Below, in pieces: positions 4,179 through 5,141 of a stretch of 5,141 bases of DNA (the stretch's first letter is position 1; every line of letters begins with the position of its first letter). The stretch comes from Actinomycetes bacterium. GTDB taxonomy: Bacteria > Actinomycetota > Actinomycetes > Actinomycetales > Demequinaceae. Location: the NCBI GenBank assembly GCA_023442845.1, contig JAEZXC010000121.1:1-5141 (forward strand). The letters are read 5' to 3'. Both the position numbers and the translations under genes were made by a program. The notes beneath the pieces are model-generated. The model made no database searches and was not told where the DNA came from. It worked only from the letters and a program-made list of their open reading frames with translations.

Positions 4179-5141
4179 TTATCCCGCCAGTTCACCATCG
4201 GAACTGAAGACAAGGCCGATCGAGACTTCACCTTGGCGGATCGCGGTCTTGGTCAGCGGGCCACCCGCGTCGAGCGACGCGAAGTCGGTGACGTCGACAC
4301 CGTAGACGTCCTCGAGGCCAAGTTGGCAGAACGGCCGCTCCGGGCACTCCGGCGGACCACCGAGGGACAAGCCGCCACCGCACGCCTCGGCGAGGTCGGA
4401 CAGCGTCGTCACACCGTATTGCTCGGCGAAAGCGGTGGTCACGGCAAAGGCGTTCTGGTCCTGCGCGTCGGACGCATCGCCAAAGACGATGCCGACCTGC
4501 GAGCCAAGCTCAGCCAGAGCGTCGGCCGTCACCTCGATATCGCCAGACGCGACGGGCGGAGCGTCGGCGCCGTTGAGACGCTTATTGAGGAACTCCGCCG
4601 CGGTTGCCGCGTACTCCGGCACGATTGCGATCTCGCCAGACTCGAGCGCAGGTAGGTAGGTCTCGCGGTTTCCAATGGTCCGCACGGAGGCGTCATACCC
4701 CGCGTCGCGGAGCACCGCGGCGTAGATCTCCGCAATGGTGATGTTCTCCGAGAAGTTCGCCGCGCCAATAGTGAGTGACCCGGAGCCACTTTGAGGAGCG
4801 CTCAAATTGCGATCCGCCACAAAGGCGGCGGCTACCTCTGCGGACGTCTGACGATCAATGTCGACAGCCTTATTGAGTTCGATGAGGGTGCGAGTATCGA
4901 GCGCTGCCGAGACGACGTTGAGCGCCTCGATGACAGCCTCGTCCGCAGCGACGTCCGCGTTGACTGCTGGAATCACGTTGTCGGAGTTCTGCAGGTTCTG
5001 GTCATCCTCGAGCACGACGAGGCTGTCACCAGGCACCGGCAGACACACAGTGGCCGACGTTGCAGGCAGTGAAGAGTTTGCCGCACCGGAGGGGGCGGCG
5101 GTGTCTCCAGAATCGGACGAGCAACCGGCGAGGACGAGCGC
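4179..5141 (-). CDS. Glycine betaine/osmoprotectant ABC transporter substrate-binding lipoprotein, apparently circularly permuted (5' end beyond window)
   Basis: This extracytoplasmic lipoprotein of the OpuAC/ProX/OsmF substrate-binding family would deliver betaine-like solutes to an ABC importer, whose other genes are not in view. The frame is open to the window edge, giving 320 visible residues numbered from base 5141. It begins with the end of a signal peptide, a lipobox LAGC with Cys7, then a Ser/Ala/Gly/Thr linker (8-32). Residues 41-113 (LVVLEDDQNLQ onward) match what is normally the family's C-terminal segment. Residues 114-122 are a Ser/Gly-rich linker. Residues 123-320 then run in normal order: TIGAANFSEN (124-133), YLPALESGEI (162-171), PEY (175-177), LGGPPECPERPFC (260-272) and GLVFSSDG (309-316), with the stop where LVVLEDD would normally follow. 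Lipid Cys apart, Cys33, Cys254, Cys266 and Cys272 are present. The start codon is not visible. Ligand identity is inferred from family only. Confidence 0.88.
   Translation of the reverse strand, partial: ALVLAGCSSDSGDTAAPSGAANSSLPATSATVCLPVPGDSLVVLEDDQNLQNSDNVIPAVNADVAADEAVIEALNVVSAALDTRTLIELNKAVDIDRQTSAEVAAAFVADRNLSAPQSGSGSLTIGAANFSENITIAEIYAAVLRDAGYDASVRTIGNRETYLPALESGEIAIVPEYAATAAEFLNKRLNGADAPPVASGDIEVTADALAELGSQVGIVFGDASDAQDQNAFAVTTAFAEQYGVTTLSDLAEACGGGLSLGGPPECPERPFCQLGLEDVYGVDVTDFASLDAGGPLTKTAIRQGEVSIGLVFSSDGELAG

Noticed and set aside
4233..4655. Plus-strand open frame of 140 codons opposite the binding-protein gene
   Set aside because: It lies wholly antisense to a gene with strong family motifs, and its product has no recognisable features.
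5046..5048. GTG at 5048 as the start of the substrate-binding protein
   Set aside because: The frame continues to the window edge through a lipobox LAGC and a typical lipoprotein linker, so the true start lies beyond base 5141.

Overview
This GC-rich window reads as chromosomal DNA of an actinobacterium, most likely of the Micrococcales type. The reasons are G/C-biased third codon positions, a DUF4916-type Nudix-like protein, an actinobacterial-style TrxA with a C-terminal tail, SigR-like promoter motifs, and a Leu-Ala-Gly-Cys lipoprotein of the glycine-betaine-binding family. The genus is not resolvable by eye. I see no transposase, integrase, CRISPR array or phage gene.

Layout, left to right. 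Bases 1-18 are the last codons of an upstream plus-strand gene (probably RNase PH), followed by rdgB (21-626, house-cleaning ITP/XTP pyrophosphatase). A convergent minus-strand Nudix-like gene (670-1215) has a degenerate Nudix box. A divergent spacer carries two abutting perfect inverted repeats (1317-1335 and 1337-1353) in front of a thioredoxin gene (1399-1770), which ends in a textbook terminator. tRNA-Leu(UAG) lies on the minus strand (1867-1951). A leader of about 330 bases without a gene, with a possible long-range RNA stem, precedes a cyclic-di-GMP phosphodiesterase-type EAL protein with a C-terminal CBS-like pair (2289-3416). Converging on it is a Bcp/PrxQ peroxiredoxin (3473-3943, minus), whose promoter matches GGGAAT-N18-GTT exactly and probably yields a nearly leaderless mRNA. 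tRNA-Lys(CUU) (4051-4123) follows, then a strong hairpin shared with the converging last gene, an osmoprotectant-binding lipoprotein that runs off the right edge.

How they fit together. Thioredoxin is the usual reductant of Bcp-type peroxiredoxins. Both genes carry a promoter resembling that of the thiol-stress sigma factor SigR/SigH, so the two may respond together to disulfide stress. RdgB, and possibly the Nudix-like protein, would clean damaged nucleotides. The EAL-CBS protein and the osmoprotectant-binding protein belong to signalling and osmotic adaptation.

The most striking observation is that the substrate-binding lipoprotein appears circularly permuted. The segment normally at the C-terminus of this family (beginning LVVLEDD) sits directly after the lipoprotein linker. 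A Gly/Ser-rich linker then joins it to the normal N-terminus, and the protein stops just where that segment would usually follow. The next most interesting region is the trxA promoter, where an Rrf2/IscR-like dyad, a CsoR/CstR-like dyad and a SigR-like promoter are stacked within about 45 bases.
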